A stretch of 24,284 nucleotides of DNA, from NCBI GenBank assembly GCA_900317865.1, contig ONIK01000020.1:1-24284 (forward strand). The letters are read 5' to 3'. Below are positions 17,367 through 24,284 of the stretch, one piece after another. Below the pieces are notes generated by a model. It was not told where the DNA came from. It saw only the letters and a program-made list of their open reading frames with translations, and searched no databases. Position 1 is the first letter of the stretch, and each line of letters starts with the position of its first letter. The translations under genes and the position numbers were made by a program. This DNA comes from an uncultured Methanobrevibacter sp. Its GTDB lineage: Archaea; Methanobacteriota; Methanobacteria; Methanobacteriales; Methanobacteriaceae.

Positions 17367-18224
17367 ATGGATTTGTCGGTTGTAATAGTAAATTATGGAA
17401 CGTTTGAATTAACAAAAAATACCATTAATTCAATATTGGATTATTCTTATCCATTTAGTATTGAAATTATTGTTGTGGATAATGCTTCAGTGGATGACAG
17501 CTTATCAAAGCTTAAGGAGTACTTTAAAGATAAAGTAAAGTTCATCGCTTCCAAATCAAATAATGGATTTGCTGCAGGAAATAATCAGGCATTGAAAATC
17601 GTCGATTCGAAATATATTTTACTTTTAAACTCAGATACCATCGTTTGGCAAAATACTTTGGAAGATATTTATAATTTTATGGAAAACAATCCTGATGTCG
17701 GTGCCTGTGGATGTCAGGTTCTTTTGGAAGACAATACGCTTGATAAGGCATGTAAACGCAGTTTTCCTAATGTAAAAAATTCATTTTTTAGACTATTTCA
17801 TGTTCCAACTAAAAGTAGAAACGATAATTATAATTTGGATGATTTGGATGATAACGGGGTTTATGAAATTGATTGTCTGACCGGTGCGTTTATTTTTACC
17901 AGAAAAAAAGTCCTGGACGGCATCGGCCTGTTGGATGAGACATTTTTCATGTATGGCGAAGATATAGATTTATGTTATAGGATTAAAAAGGCAGGCTGGA
18001 AAATAATATACTATGGAAAAGATAAAATAACTCACTTTAAAGGAGCAAGCAGTAAAAAACAAAGGCCAAAGCTTATTTATGAATTTTACCGTGCAATGTA
18101 TATTTATTATAAGAAACATCATTCACATGAGTCAAATTTTTTAGTAAACATTATAGTATATTTTGGAATATTTTTATTATGTATAATTAAACTTTTTTTA
18201 AATATTTTCAAAAAGAAAAATTAA
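17367..18224 (+). CDS. GT2 family glycosyltransferase (WbbL/rhamnosyltransferase-like)
   Basis: A 285-residue GT2 enzyme with LSVVIVNYGTFELTKN, VVDNASVDDS, SNNGFAAGNNQAL, the metal-site variant NSD at 88-90, CLTGAFIFTRKKVLDGIG and FFMYGEDIDLCYRIKKAGW, followed by ITHFKGASS. This set is typical of WbbL-type enzymes, which in bacteria often transfer rhamnose onto a polyprenyl-diphosphate-linked N-acetyl sugar, an early step of glycan assembly. The last 25 residues form a membrane anchor (FGIFLLCIIKLFLNIF) with a lysine-rich end. It starts 6 bases after the previous stop and is the last gene of the tight run; the next gene follows after 51 bases and appears to have its own promoter. Acting directly after the initiating phosphotransferase encoded next door is plausible. 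Confidence 0.87.
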   Translation: MDLSVVIVNYGTFELTKNTINSILDYSYPFSIEIIVVDNASVDDSLSKLKEYFKDKVKFIASKSNNGFAAGNNQALKIVDSKYILLLNSDTIVWQNTLEDIYNFMENNPDVGACGCQVLLEDNTLDKACKRSFPNVKNSFFRLFHVPTKSRNDNYNLDDLDDNGVYEIDCLTGAFIFTRKKVLDGIGLLDETFFMYGEDIDLCYRIKKAGWKIIYYGKDKITHFKGASSKKQRPKLIYEFYRAMYIYYKKHHSHESNFLVNIIVYFGIFLLCIIKLFLNIFKKKN

Positions 18225-18238
18225 ATATTCAATGAAAT

Positions 18239-18248
18239 GTATATATTA
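18239..18248 (+). promoter_or_regulatory. Candidate TATA box before the sugar phosphotransferase gene
   Basis: GTATATATTA in the 51-base gap would direct initiation near 18270, leaving a leader of only a few bases before the 18276 ATG. If so the GTGGTT at 18265-18270 would not serve as a ribosome site. An AT-rich box near 18221-18229 is an alternative that would retain it. Confidence 0.35.
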
Positions 18249-18275
18249 ATATTAACTAATTTTCGTGGTTAATAT

Positions 18276-19679
18276 ATGATAAGAGAAAATCAAAGATGGT
18301 TCAATTTCACATTGGTTTTAATCGATGTTGCCGTTATAGTTTTATCTTTAGCTATTTCGTGGTGGATTCGTTTTAAAACTACAATTTTTGGCCCAATAGG
18401 GGGACATTTACCTATTCAGAGTTATCTGTTTTTTCTAATCTTTTGTGTCATCCCCGTTTATTTAATCTTGTATTTTTCTTTTGGATTATATAAGCCTCGC
18501 AGAACCTATAAAACGATTTTTTCAGAAGCTACACAAATTATTAAAGTTAATATTGTAGCATTTGTCGTGTTAGTTGCTATATTATTTATTCTCAATCAGC
18601 CTGACTTTTCAAGAATCATGCTGTTTCTTTTGGCTGTTGTTGGAACAATCATGGGCATAATTGAAAGATTCATTATCCGCAGTATTCTTAAAAAAATACG
18701 TATAGAAAATAGAAATCTTAAACATATTCTTATTGTTGGAGATAATGATTTGGCATTTACTTTTGCACGCAAAATAAGAAACAATCCATATTTGGGTTTT
18801 GATATTAGTGGATTTTTAGGAAGAAGTGATCGTGTTGGCCTTGAGGTTGAAGGAAGTAAAATTATTGGTGCTTTCAAAGATTTAGATTATGTTTTGGATC
18901 ATCATACCTATGACCGTGTCGTTTTGGCTATTCCATTAAAATATTATTATAAAATAAATGAGCTTGTGGAAAGCTGTGAACGTGTGGGAATTAAAGCGGA
19001 AATTATTCCGGATTATATAAGGTATTTTCCTGCTCAGCCATCAGTTGACATGATTGAAGATATTCCGATTATTAATATAAGGTATGTTCCATTAGATGAT
19101 GCATTTAATAGATTTATAAAAAATCTTTCCGATTATATTATTGCTGTAATAGCTATTATTATAACTTCTCCAATTATGATAATTACTGCAATCGCAATTA
19201 AATTAACTTCACCGGGTCCTATTATTTTTAAACAGGAAAGAATAGGATTTCATGGAAAACCTTTTGAAATGTATAAGTTTCGTAGTATGAAAGTTCAAAA
19301 TCCGGACGATGAAAAATCAGGATGGACTACAAAAGATGATCCTAGAAAAACCAGGATTGGGGATTTTATTAGAAAAACCAGTATTGATGAATTGCCTCAA
19401 TTTTTCAATGTATTAAAAGGAAATATGAGTGTAGTAGGACCAAGGCCTGAAAGACCATATTTCGTCGATGAGTTTAGAAAAGAGATTCCTAAATATATGG
19501 TTAAGCATCAGGTCAGACCAGGCATTACCGGATGGGCTCAAATTCATGGTTGTAGAGGAGATACTTCTATTAAAAAACGTATAGAATATGATATTGAATA
19601 CGTAGAAAACTGGCATATGGGATTGGATTTAGGTATAATGATTAAAACCGTAGTAAAGAAAAATCCTAATGCATATTAA
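18276..19679 (+). CDS. Polyprenyl-phosphate sugar phosphotransferase (WcaJ/EpsL type)
   Basis: A 467-residue membrane enzyme that transfers a sugar phosphate from a nucleotide sugar to a polyprenyl phosphate, the first committed step of lipid-linked glycan assembly. Four helices (about 11-32, 48-70, 88-107, 112-130) precede a Rossmann-like soluble domain (ILIVGDND at 151-158) of the CoA_binding_3 type. A fifth hydrophobic segment (287-309) leads to the catalytic bacterial-sugar-transferase domain: SPGPIIFKQERIG, KFRSMK (334-339), TSIDELPQFFNVLKG with the catalytic DE dyad at 371-372, SVVGPRPE, and RPGITGWAQIHG (from 414). Length and layout match the large polyisoprenyl-phosphate hexose-1-phosphate transferases of bacteria. 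In this archaeon the lipid is presumably the polyprenyl or dolichyl phosphate used for other wall polymers. It closes the glycan cluster. Confidence 0.92.
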   Translation: MIRENQRWFNFTLVLIDVAVIVLSLAISWWIRFKTTIFGPIGGHLPIQSYLFFLIFCVIPVYLILYFSFGLYKPRRTYKTIFSEATQIIKVNIVAFVVLVAILFILNQPDFSRIMLFLLAVVGTIMGIIERFIIRSILKKIRIENRNLKHILIVGDNDLAFTFARKIRNNPYLGFDISGFLGRSDRVGLEVEGSKIIGAFKDLDYVLDHHTYDRVVLAIPLKYYYKINELVESCERVGIKAEIIPDYIRYFPAQPSVDMIEDIPIINIRYVPLDDAFNRFIKNLSDYIIAVIAIIITSPIMIITAIAIKLTSPGPIIFKQERIGFHGKPFEMYKFRSMKVQNPDDEKSGWTTKDDPRKTRIGDFIRKTSIDELPQFFNVLKGNMSVVGPRPERPYFVDEFRKEIPKYMVKHQVRPGITGWAQIHGCRGDTSIKKRIEYDIEYVENWHMGLDLGIMIKTVVKKNPNAY

Positions 19680-19728
19680 TAATCATCACATATTTAATAA
19701 TTTATAGATTATTTAAACCATTTTAAGA

Positions 19729-19747
19729 AATATTTTTATAAAATATT
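19729..19747. repeat. AT-only 8-bp inverted repeat with T5 tract after the glycan cluster
   Basis: AATATTTT and AAAATATT are separated by TAT, about 50 bases past the sugar phosphotransferase stop. The arm includes a T5 run (19733-19737), so the site may help end the cluster transcript. The stem has no GC pair and would be weak. The rest of the 148-base gap (19680-19827) holds only the RPA promoter elements. Confidence 0.3.
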
Positions 19748-19773
19748 ACTCTTCAAATGCTCTCCCACATTAC

Positions 19774-19783
19774 TTATATTATA
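19774..19783 (+). promoter_or_regulatory. Candidate TATA box for the RPA-radA unit
   Basis: TTATATTATA lies 45-54 bases before the RPA start. Initiation near 19804 would give a leader of about 24 bases that includes the GAGGGG ribosome site at 19816-19821, a consistent arrangement. Confidence 0.45.
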
Positions 19784-19827
19784 GGAAAATACAAAATAAT
19801 AATTAACTTTCTAATGAGGGGTTTGGT

Positions 19828-22446
19828 ATGGAAAAAGAAATTTTAGAACAATACAATAAAGTCAAAGATATACTCTCTGAAGAAGAATTTTTAGCTGAAA
19901 TGGAAGAAATGCGTGAAATGAATGAAGATATTGAATTTTATGATGAATTAAATTCTGCACAGGATGTTGTTAAAAACCATCTTGGCGCTACTGAAATTAC
20001 AAAGGTTGAAGATTCAACTGAAGAAGATGATGAAGATTTTGAAGAAATCGTAATGACAGATGAACTTTTAGAAAAATACAATCAGGTTAAAGATTATCTT
20101 TCCGAAGAGGAATTTTTAGCAAAGATGAATGAGAAAAAAAGAGAAAATTCAGAAATATCCTTTATGAATGAAGATTACTTTGCTGACCAGATTATTGATG
20201 AATATGCAGATGAAGATGAGGACATTTTCGTCGAAAGAGAAGAACGATCCAGTGAGGATATAGGATTGCTTGAAGATGGAGACAAAGATAAATCATTTAC
20301 CGGAATTGTAAAAAGTATAAGCAATCCAAGATCATTTACTACCCGTAAAGGAAATCCTGGTAAAGTTTGCAATGTTGACGTTGAAGATAAAACTGGTAAA
20401 ATTCGTGTTGTTTTATGGACTGAAAATATTAAACATTTAAAAAATATTTCAGAAGGGGACATTGTACATGTTGGGGATGTAGACATTAAAGACGGATATT
20501 CCGGGCTTGAAGCTACAATGAGGCCTAGATCTGTATTTGAAAAAGTAGTTGACGCAGACCCTAATGATTATCCAACCTACACAGAAGAAATTACTCCTAT
20601 TGGCGATATATCAGACTTGGACGCTGATGATGAAATTAACATCATTGCCAGAATTACAAGAATTCCCCCAATTAGAACCTATAATAAAAACGGTAAAGAT
20701 GGTCAGGTTGCTTCTTTGGAACTTCAGGATGCTTCCGGAACTATAACATACACATTATGGAACAAAAACGTTGATTTAATTAAATCCTTGGATTTAAATG
20801 ATGGAGATACTGTCAAAATTCTTAAAGCTAGAGTAAGGGACAGAAATGGTGAAAAATCATTAAGCCATTGGGATGGAAGAATAATTAAAGATGATTATGA
20901 TGTCCCTGATTTTGAACATGAATTATCAAAAATCGATGAATTGGATGACGGAGACACTGATGTTGAAATAATTGGTGTTGTAAGTAAAATCCAGGATGTT
21001 AGAAAATTTATTAGAAAATCAGACCAAAGCGAAGGACAATTAAGAAACTTCAATATCACTGATGATACGGGATCTATTCGTGTTACTTTATGGGGTGACG
21101 CTGCAGATTTAGACATTAAAAAAGGAGATATTGTTAAATTAATTGGTGGAAATGTAGTTTATGATGAATATACTCCGGAAGGCCATTCCATAAACACTAA
21201 CTTCTCAACTCAGGTGACTGTAAATCCTACAAATTTATCTGAAGATGAATTAACCTTATTCGATTCAATTAGAGAAAAATTACAGCCAATTCCTATTGAA
21301 CAAGTCATGTTGTACGATGAGGATGGTGTTGATGTTGATGTAATGGGTAGAATAATGTCTGTTGGTGGTGTCAGAACATTTGAAAGACAAACTGACGGCA
21401 GTGTAGGCCATGTTCGTTCCGCATCCCTTTCAGATGGAACCCATGTCATTCAATTGTCCTTATGGGATAATAAAACTGAAATTGATTTAGGTATCGGTGA
21501 CGCTTATTTAATTGAAAATGCCAGAGTAAGATTCACTATGGATTCAATTGGTTTAAATATAGGTTCATCTTCTAGAGTTGTTAAGTTATCTGAAGAAGAA
21601 GCTAAATTCTTACCGTCATTTGAAACTTTAGAAAAAATGATTTATGAATACCGTGAAATTTCAGATTTAGAAGAGTATGATGAAAACATTTTCATTGTAG
21701 CAAGAATTTTCGAAGTATTTGACGCTCGTGAATTTGAAAGAGATGACGGTACCAAAAATTTAGTTAGAAACATTGAAATTGCAGATAATTCACAGGCCAT
21801 CAGGGTATCCTTATGGGGTGAAGATGCTAAAAGAGAATTTGATGAAGGTGAAGCAATCAAAATCCAAAACCCTAGAGTTGATTTCTTTAATGATCAATTA
21901 AATTTAAGCATTGGTGAATCTACAGCTATTGTAAAACCAAGTGATGAAGAATTAATGAATTTACCTTCATTTGATGAATTAAAAGAAGCGATTTATGTTC
22001 CTAAAGATATCGAAGCTATTGAAGATGAAGATTTCAATGTACGTGTTACAGGTACTCTTCAGGAAATTATTTCAGACAGATTACTCATTAGAAAATGCCC
22101 TAATTGTGGTAATTCCATTGGAGACATTGAACTTGATGGTGAAACCACTTGTGAATATTGTGGAGAATCATTTGATGAACCTAATACTACAATTATGATT
22201 CCTGCTACTTTAGTTGATGATACTGGTGAGATTGGAATTACTTTCTTCGATAATCTTGTTGAAGATTTACTTGAAATGCCTAAAGATGAAATCGTTACTA
22301 TAGTTAACGATGATCCTGGTGCTTTAGATGGAAGAATTGAAGATTTAAACGGTATTACTGTAGAAGTAATTGCAAATGTCAGATATGATGACTTTAATGA
22401 AGTTAGAAAACTCAGCCCAAAGAAAATTTTACAAAAATATTATTAA
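19828..22446 (+). CDS. rpa: Replication protein A, multi-OB-fold with C-terminal zinc ribbon
   Basis: An 872-residue single-stranded DNA-binding protein for replication, repair and recombination. Two acidic helical segments start it, at 5-27 and 80-102 (YNKVKDILSEEEFLAEM and YNQVKDYLSEEEFLAKM), a duplication of the small N-terminal helix pair of archaeal RPA. Then come five OB-fold units at about 155-238, 264-354, 374-466, 497-586 and 613-702. Each has a G-x-(I/V) first strand, a variable loop, and an xLW motif (residues near 197, 311, 422, 546, 663) where the aromatic base-stacking residue is expected. A sixth unit (about 732-850) contains a zinc site, CPNC at 757-760 and CEYC at 775-778. 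A GAGGGG site precedes the start. Other archaeal RPAs commonly have fewer OB folds, so this is a long version. radA follows after 27 bases, which suits their joint work in recombination. Confidence 0.93.
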   Translation: MEKEILEQYNKVKDILSEEEFLAEMEEMREMNEDIEFYDELNSAQDVVKNHLGATEITKVEDSTEEDDEDFEEIVMTDELLEKYNQVKDYLSEEEFLAKMNEKKRENSEISFMNEDYFADQIIDEYADEDEDIFVEREERSSEDIGLLEDGDKDKSFTGIVKSISNPRSFTTRKGNPGKVCNVDVEDKTGKIRVVLWTENIKHLKNISEGDIVHVGDVDIKDGYSGLEATMRPRSVFEKVVDADPNDYPTYTEEITPIGDISDLDADDEINIIARITRIPPIRTYNKNGKDGQVASLELQDASGTITYTLWNKNVDLIKSLDLNDGDTVKILKARVRDRNGEKSLSHWDGRIIKDDYDVPDFEHELSKIDELDDGDTDVEIIGVVSKIQDVRKFIRKSDQSEGQLRNFNITDDTGSIRVTLWGDAADLDIKKGDIVKLIGGNVVYDEYTPEGHSINTNFSTQVTVNPTNLSEDELTLFDSIREKLQPIPIEQVMLYDEDGVDVDVMGRIMSVGGVRTFERQTDGSVGHVRSASLSDGTHVIQLSLWDNKTEIDLGIGDAYLIENARVRFTMDSIGLNIGSSSRVVKLSEEEAKFLPSFETLEKMIYEYREISDLEEYDENIFIVARIFEVFDAREFERDDGTKNLVRNIEIADNSQAIRVSLWGEDAKREFDEGEAIKIQNPRVDFFNDQLNLSIGESTAIVKPSDEELMNLPSFDELKEAIYVPKDIEAIEDEDFNVRVTGTLQEIISDRLLIRKCPNCGNSIGDIELDGETTCEYCGESFDEPNTTIMIPATLVDDTGEIGITFFDNLVEDLLEMPKDEIVTIVNDDPGALDGRIEDLNGITVEVIANVRYDDFNEVRKLSPKKILQKYY

Positions 22447-22461
22447 ATTAAATTAAATTAA
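22443..22461. repeat. Short tandem repeat (TTAAA)3TTAA between RPA and radA
   Basis: Three copies of TTAAA plus a partial fourth span the RPA stop codon and run to the radA ribosome site (AGGATGGAT, 22461-22469). It lies upstream of the ribosome site, so changes in copy number would not alter site-to-start spacing. It is most likely low-complexity AT sequence. Confidence 0.4.
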
Positions 22462-22473
22462 GGATGGATTATT

Positions 22474-23409
22474 ATGGTGGAATTAGAAGATTTACCAAGT
22501 GTCGGTGAAAAAACAGCTGAAAAATTAAGAGATGCAGGTTTTGCAGATATGATGAGATTAGCTACAGCTACTCCAAAAGAATTATCAGTTAAAGCAGAAA
22601 TTGGAGAAGGTGTTGCTGAAAAAGTTATTGAGGCAGCACGTAAAGCTGAAGATATTGGCTTTGAAACTGCATTGGAAGTTGATGAAAGAAGAAAAGATGT
22701 TGGTCATATTTCTGTTGGAAGTAAAGGATTCAATGATTTGATTGCTGGCGGTATTGAAACTCAGGCTATCACTGAAGTATTTGGTGAATTTGGATCAGGT
22801 AAAAGTCAAATTTCCCATGAATTAGCTGTTACTGTTCAATTACCTGAAGAATTAGGTGGTCTTGATGGAGATTGTGTTTTTGTTGATACTGAAAATACAT
22901 TCCGTCCTGAAAGAATTAAACAAATTGCAAACGGTTTTGAATTAGAAGTTGAAGAAGTTTTACAAAGAATTCATGTTGCCCGTGCATTTAACTCTTCTCA
23001 CCAAATTTTAATGGTTGATAAAATTAATGAACTTATTCAAAATGGTACTAATGTCAAATTGGTTATTGTCGATTCATTAATGGCTCACTTTAGGGCAGAA
23101 TATGTTGGAAGGGAATCTTTAGCTGTAAGACAACAAAAATTAAACCAACATTTACACTCACTTCAACAAATTGCAAATACTTACAATGTAGCTGTATTCA
23201 TTACAAACCAAGTTCAAGCTAAACCAGATTCATTCTTTGGAAGCCCTACTAAAGCTATTGGTGGTCACGTTTTAGGACACGCTTCCACATACAGAATTTG
23301 GCTTAAAAAAGGACTTGCAGGTAAAAGAATCGCTCGTTTAGTTGACAGTCCTCATTTACCTGAAGGTGAATGTGTATTCAAAATTACTAATGAAGGTATT
23401 GTAGACTAA
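22474..23409 (+). CDS. radA: DNA repair and recombination protein RadA
   Basis: A 311-residue archaeal RecA/Rad51-family recombinase that forms filaments on single-stranded DNA and carries out ATP-dependent strand exchange. The N-terminal helix-hairpin-helix domain (1-60) begins with LPSVGEKTAEKLRDAGF. The oligomerisation motif FETA is at 63-66. The ATPase core has Walker A GEFGSGKS (104-111), VFVDTEN with the catalytic Glu near 140, Walker B LVIVD (196-200), and the DNA-binding L1 and L2 regions around RAEYVGRE (207-214) and NQVQAKPDSFFG (245-256). The segment KAIGGHVLGHASTYRIWL is typical of RadA. The length is normal (about 310-325 residues). It is preceded by AGGATGGAT at a good distance and lies 27 bases after RPA without a terminator, so the two are probably cotranscribed. 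Confidence 0.97.
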   Translation: MVELEDLPSVGEKTAEKLRDAGFADMMRLATATPKELSVKAEIGEGVAEKVIEAARKAEDIGFETALEVDERRKDVGHISVGSKGFNDLIAGGIETQAITEVFGEFGSGKSQISHELAVTVQLPEELGGLDGDCVFVDTENTFRPERIKQIANGFELEVEEVLQRIHVARAFNSSHQILMVDKINELIQNGTNVKLVIVDSLMAHFRAEYVGRESLAVRQQKLNQHLHSLQQIANTYNVAVFITNQVQAKPDSFFGSPTKAIGGHVLGHASTYRIWLKKGLAGKRIARLVDSPHLPEGECVFKITNEGIVD

Positions 23410-23420
23410 ATATCTTCATC

Positions 23421-23439
23421 TATTTTTTCTTTTTCCTTT
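23421..23439 (+). terminator. Pyrimidine-rich terminator after radA
   Basis: The 63-base gap after radA begins with a T-rich tract (T6, then T5 and T3 runs broken by C). Archaeal transcription ends at such U-rich tracts. No stable hairpin is visible next to it. Confidence 0.5.
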
Positions 23440-23442
23440 ACT

Positions 23443-23452
23443 TTTAAATATT
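23443..23452 (+). promoter_or_regulatory. Candidate TATA box for a leaderless AEC transporter transcript
   Basis: TTTAAATATT is centred about 26 bases before the ATG at 23473, and no Shine-Dalgarno site lies between. This suggests transcription starts at the start codon itself. Confidence 0.4.
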
Positions 23453-23472
23453 TTAATTACCTATTTTTTATT

Positions 23473-24284
23473 ATGAATGCTATTGAAATCACTATTTTAT
23501 CAATTGTTTTAATGATTGCTTTAGGTTATTTTTTAAAGCGAATTGATTTTATATCTTTTAAAGATGTTGATACTTTAAATAATATAGTGATTTATATTTT
23601 TCTTCCGAGTATGATTTTTCATGCTCTTTATACTGCAGATTTATCATTAATGCCTCAATTGGGAATTCTTCCATTCGTTATTTTAGTTTCTTCATTCATA
23701 ACGGGAATTGTTTCTTATTTTATTCTGAAATCTTTTAACCTTTCTGATAAACGCCTGTGGAGTATTTTAATAACTGTTATGATTGCAAATACAGGATTTA
23801 TGGGTTATCCTATCAGTTTAGGTATTTATGGTTATGACGGTTTTTTAAGAGCCATATTCTGTGATACTGCTACCATGTTTTTATTTTTAATACTGTCTTT
23901 TGTTTTAATTTTAAAATTTGGAGGCAGTGTAAAAACCGCTGTTAAAAAAATCGCTCTGTTTCCTCCGGTATGGGCAATTATTCTAGGTATTTCACTAAAT
24001 TCTCTCAATATTCCAATTGGTCCGGTTTTAGATAATACTATAAATTATTTGGGAAATGCTGCTATTCCTCTAATCATGTTATCTTTAGGTGTTTCCATTG
24101 ATTTGAGGGGATTAAAACGTTCAAAATTCCCAATAATTTTTACATCTATTATAAAATTGGCATTTTTCCCGTTCATTGCCTTTTTAATAGTATCATTTTT
24201 AGGGCTTGTTGATCTTCAATACAGTGTCTCTATTGTTGAAGCTGCAATGCCGTCAGGTATGCTGTCTTTAGTTTTGGCTATTAC
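23473..24284 (+). CDS. Auxin efflux carrier (AEC) family transporter, 3' end outside window
   Basis: The frame opens at the ATG at 23473 and runs without a stop to the window edge, giving 270 residues of a protein that is usually about 300-320 long. It is strongly hydrophobic, with about eight or nine membrane helices visible in two groups of up to five, the inverted-repeat AEC fold. Family features include an N-terminal GYFLKRIDFIS followed by LNNIVIYIFLPSMIF, the NTGFMGYPI segment of the first repeat, and IPLIMLSLGVSIDL plus EAAMPSGMLSL in the second, where a Pro in the helix forms the crossover site. Members export small organic acids such as malate in bacteria, or auxin in plants; here the substrate is unknown. 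It has its own promoter and no clear tie to radA or the glycan cluster. Confidence 0.9.
   Translation, partial: MNAIEITILSIVLMIALGYFLKRIDFISFKDVDTLNNIVIYIFLPSMIFHALYTADLSLMPQLGILPFVILVSSFITGIVSYFILKSFNLSDKRLWSILITVMIANTGFMGYPISLGIYGYDGFLRAIFCDTATMFLFLILSFVLILKFGGSVKTAVKKIALFPPVWAIILGISLNSLNIPIGPVLDNTINYLGNAAIPLIMLSLGVSIDLRGLKRSKFPIIFTSIIKLAFFPFIAFLIVSFLGLVDLQYSVSIVEAAMPSGMLSLVLAI

Noticed and set aside
19680..19827. A small gene or RNA in the largest gene-free stretch
   Set aside because: The 148 bases contain several stops in every frame, no structured GC-containing stem, and only promoter- and terminator-like elements.
20175..20486. Open frame of 103 codons on the minus strand inside RPA
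   Set aside because: It is Ser/Pro-rich low-complexity product expected from the antisense of acidic RPA codons, with no promoter or homology signal.

Overview
The window comes from an AT-rich archaeon of the Methanobacteriales, most likely Methanobrevibacter, with Methanosphaera as the alternative. The archaeal assignment rests on the right end, which carries a multi-OB-fold RPA with a C-terminal zinc ribbon followed by archaeal RadA. AT-rich promoters with TATA-like boxes and U-rich terminators fit this. The genus is inferred from base composition and gene content, not from a database match.

Positions 1 to about 19,680 form a surface-glycan gene cluster. It holds a truncated glycan-related gene at the left edge, eleven glycosyltransferase (GT) or glycopolymer-transferase genes, one DUF616-only gene, and a pair of tiny three-helix membrane proteins (7436-7986). 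It ends with a polyprenyl-phosphate sugar phosphotransferase of the WcaJ/EpsL type (18276-19679). The right part, 8061-18224, is one tightly packed run of nine genes with gaps or overlaps of 0-11 bases, almost certainly an operon. The left part is more broken: one GT2 gene (4668-5768) points the other way and abuts its neighbour tail to tail with no spacer.

The cluster is built from a few reused modules. A DUF616 domain, a GT4 domain and a GT2 domain occur together at the left (557-4667, with DUF616 and GT4 fused). They occur again further right as three separate genes (5816-7342, 8061-9095, 9096-10688). Five proteins share an N-terminal or central pair of short repeats with a DPLxHYxxxG core. 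Three GT2 enzymes form another family with a DHDD motif, and one of them directly precedes a CDP-glycerol glycerophosphotransferase, like a TagF enzyme split in two. The likely pathway is: the phosphotransferase loads the first sugar phosphate onto a polyprenyl lipid, GT2, GT4 and DUF616 enzymes extend it on the cytoplasmic face, and the glycerophosphotransferase adds polyol phosphate. No flippase, polymerase or ABC exporter is present in the window.

From 19,828 on the content is housekeeping: RPA (six apparent OB folds and a duplicated N-terminal helix pair), RadA 27 bases downstream, then a 3'-truncated auxin-efflux-carrier family transporter that probably has a leaderless transcript. No tRNA, rRNA, CRISPR array, insertion sequence or phage gene was seen, and no gene-free stretch exceeds 148 bases.
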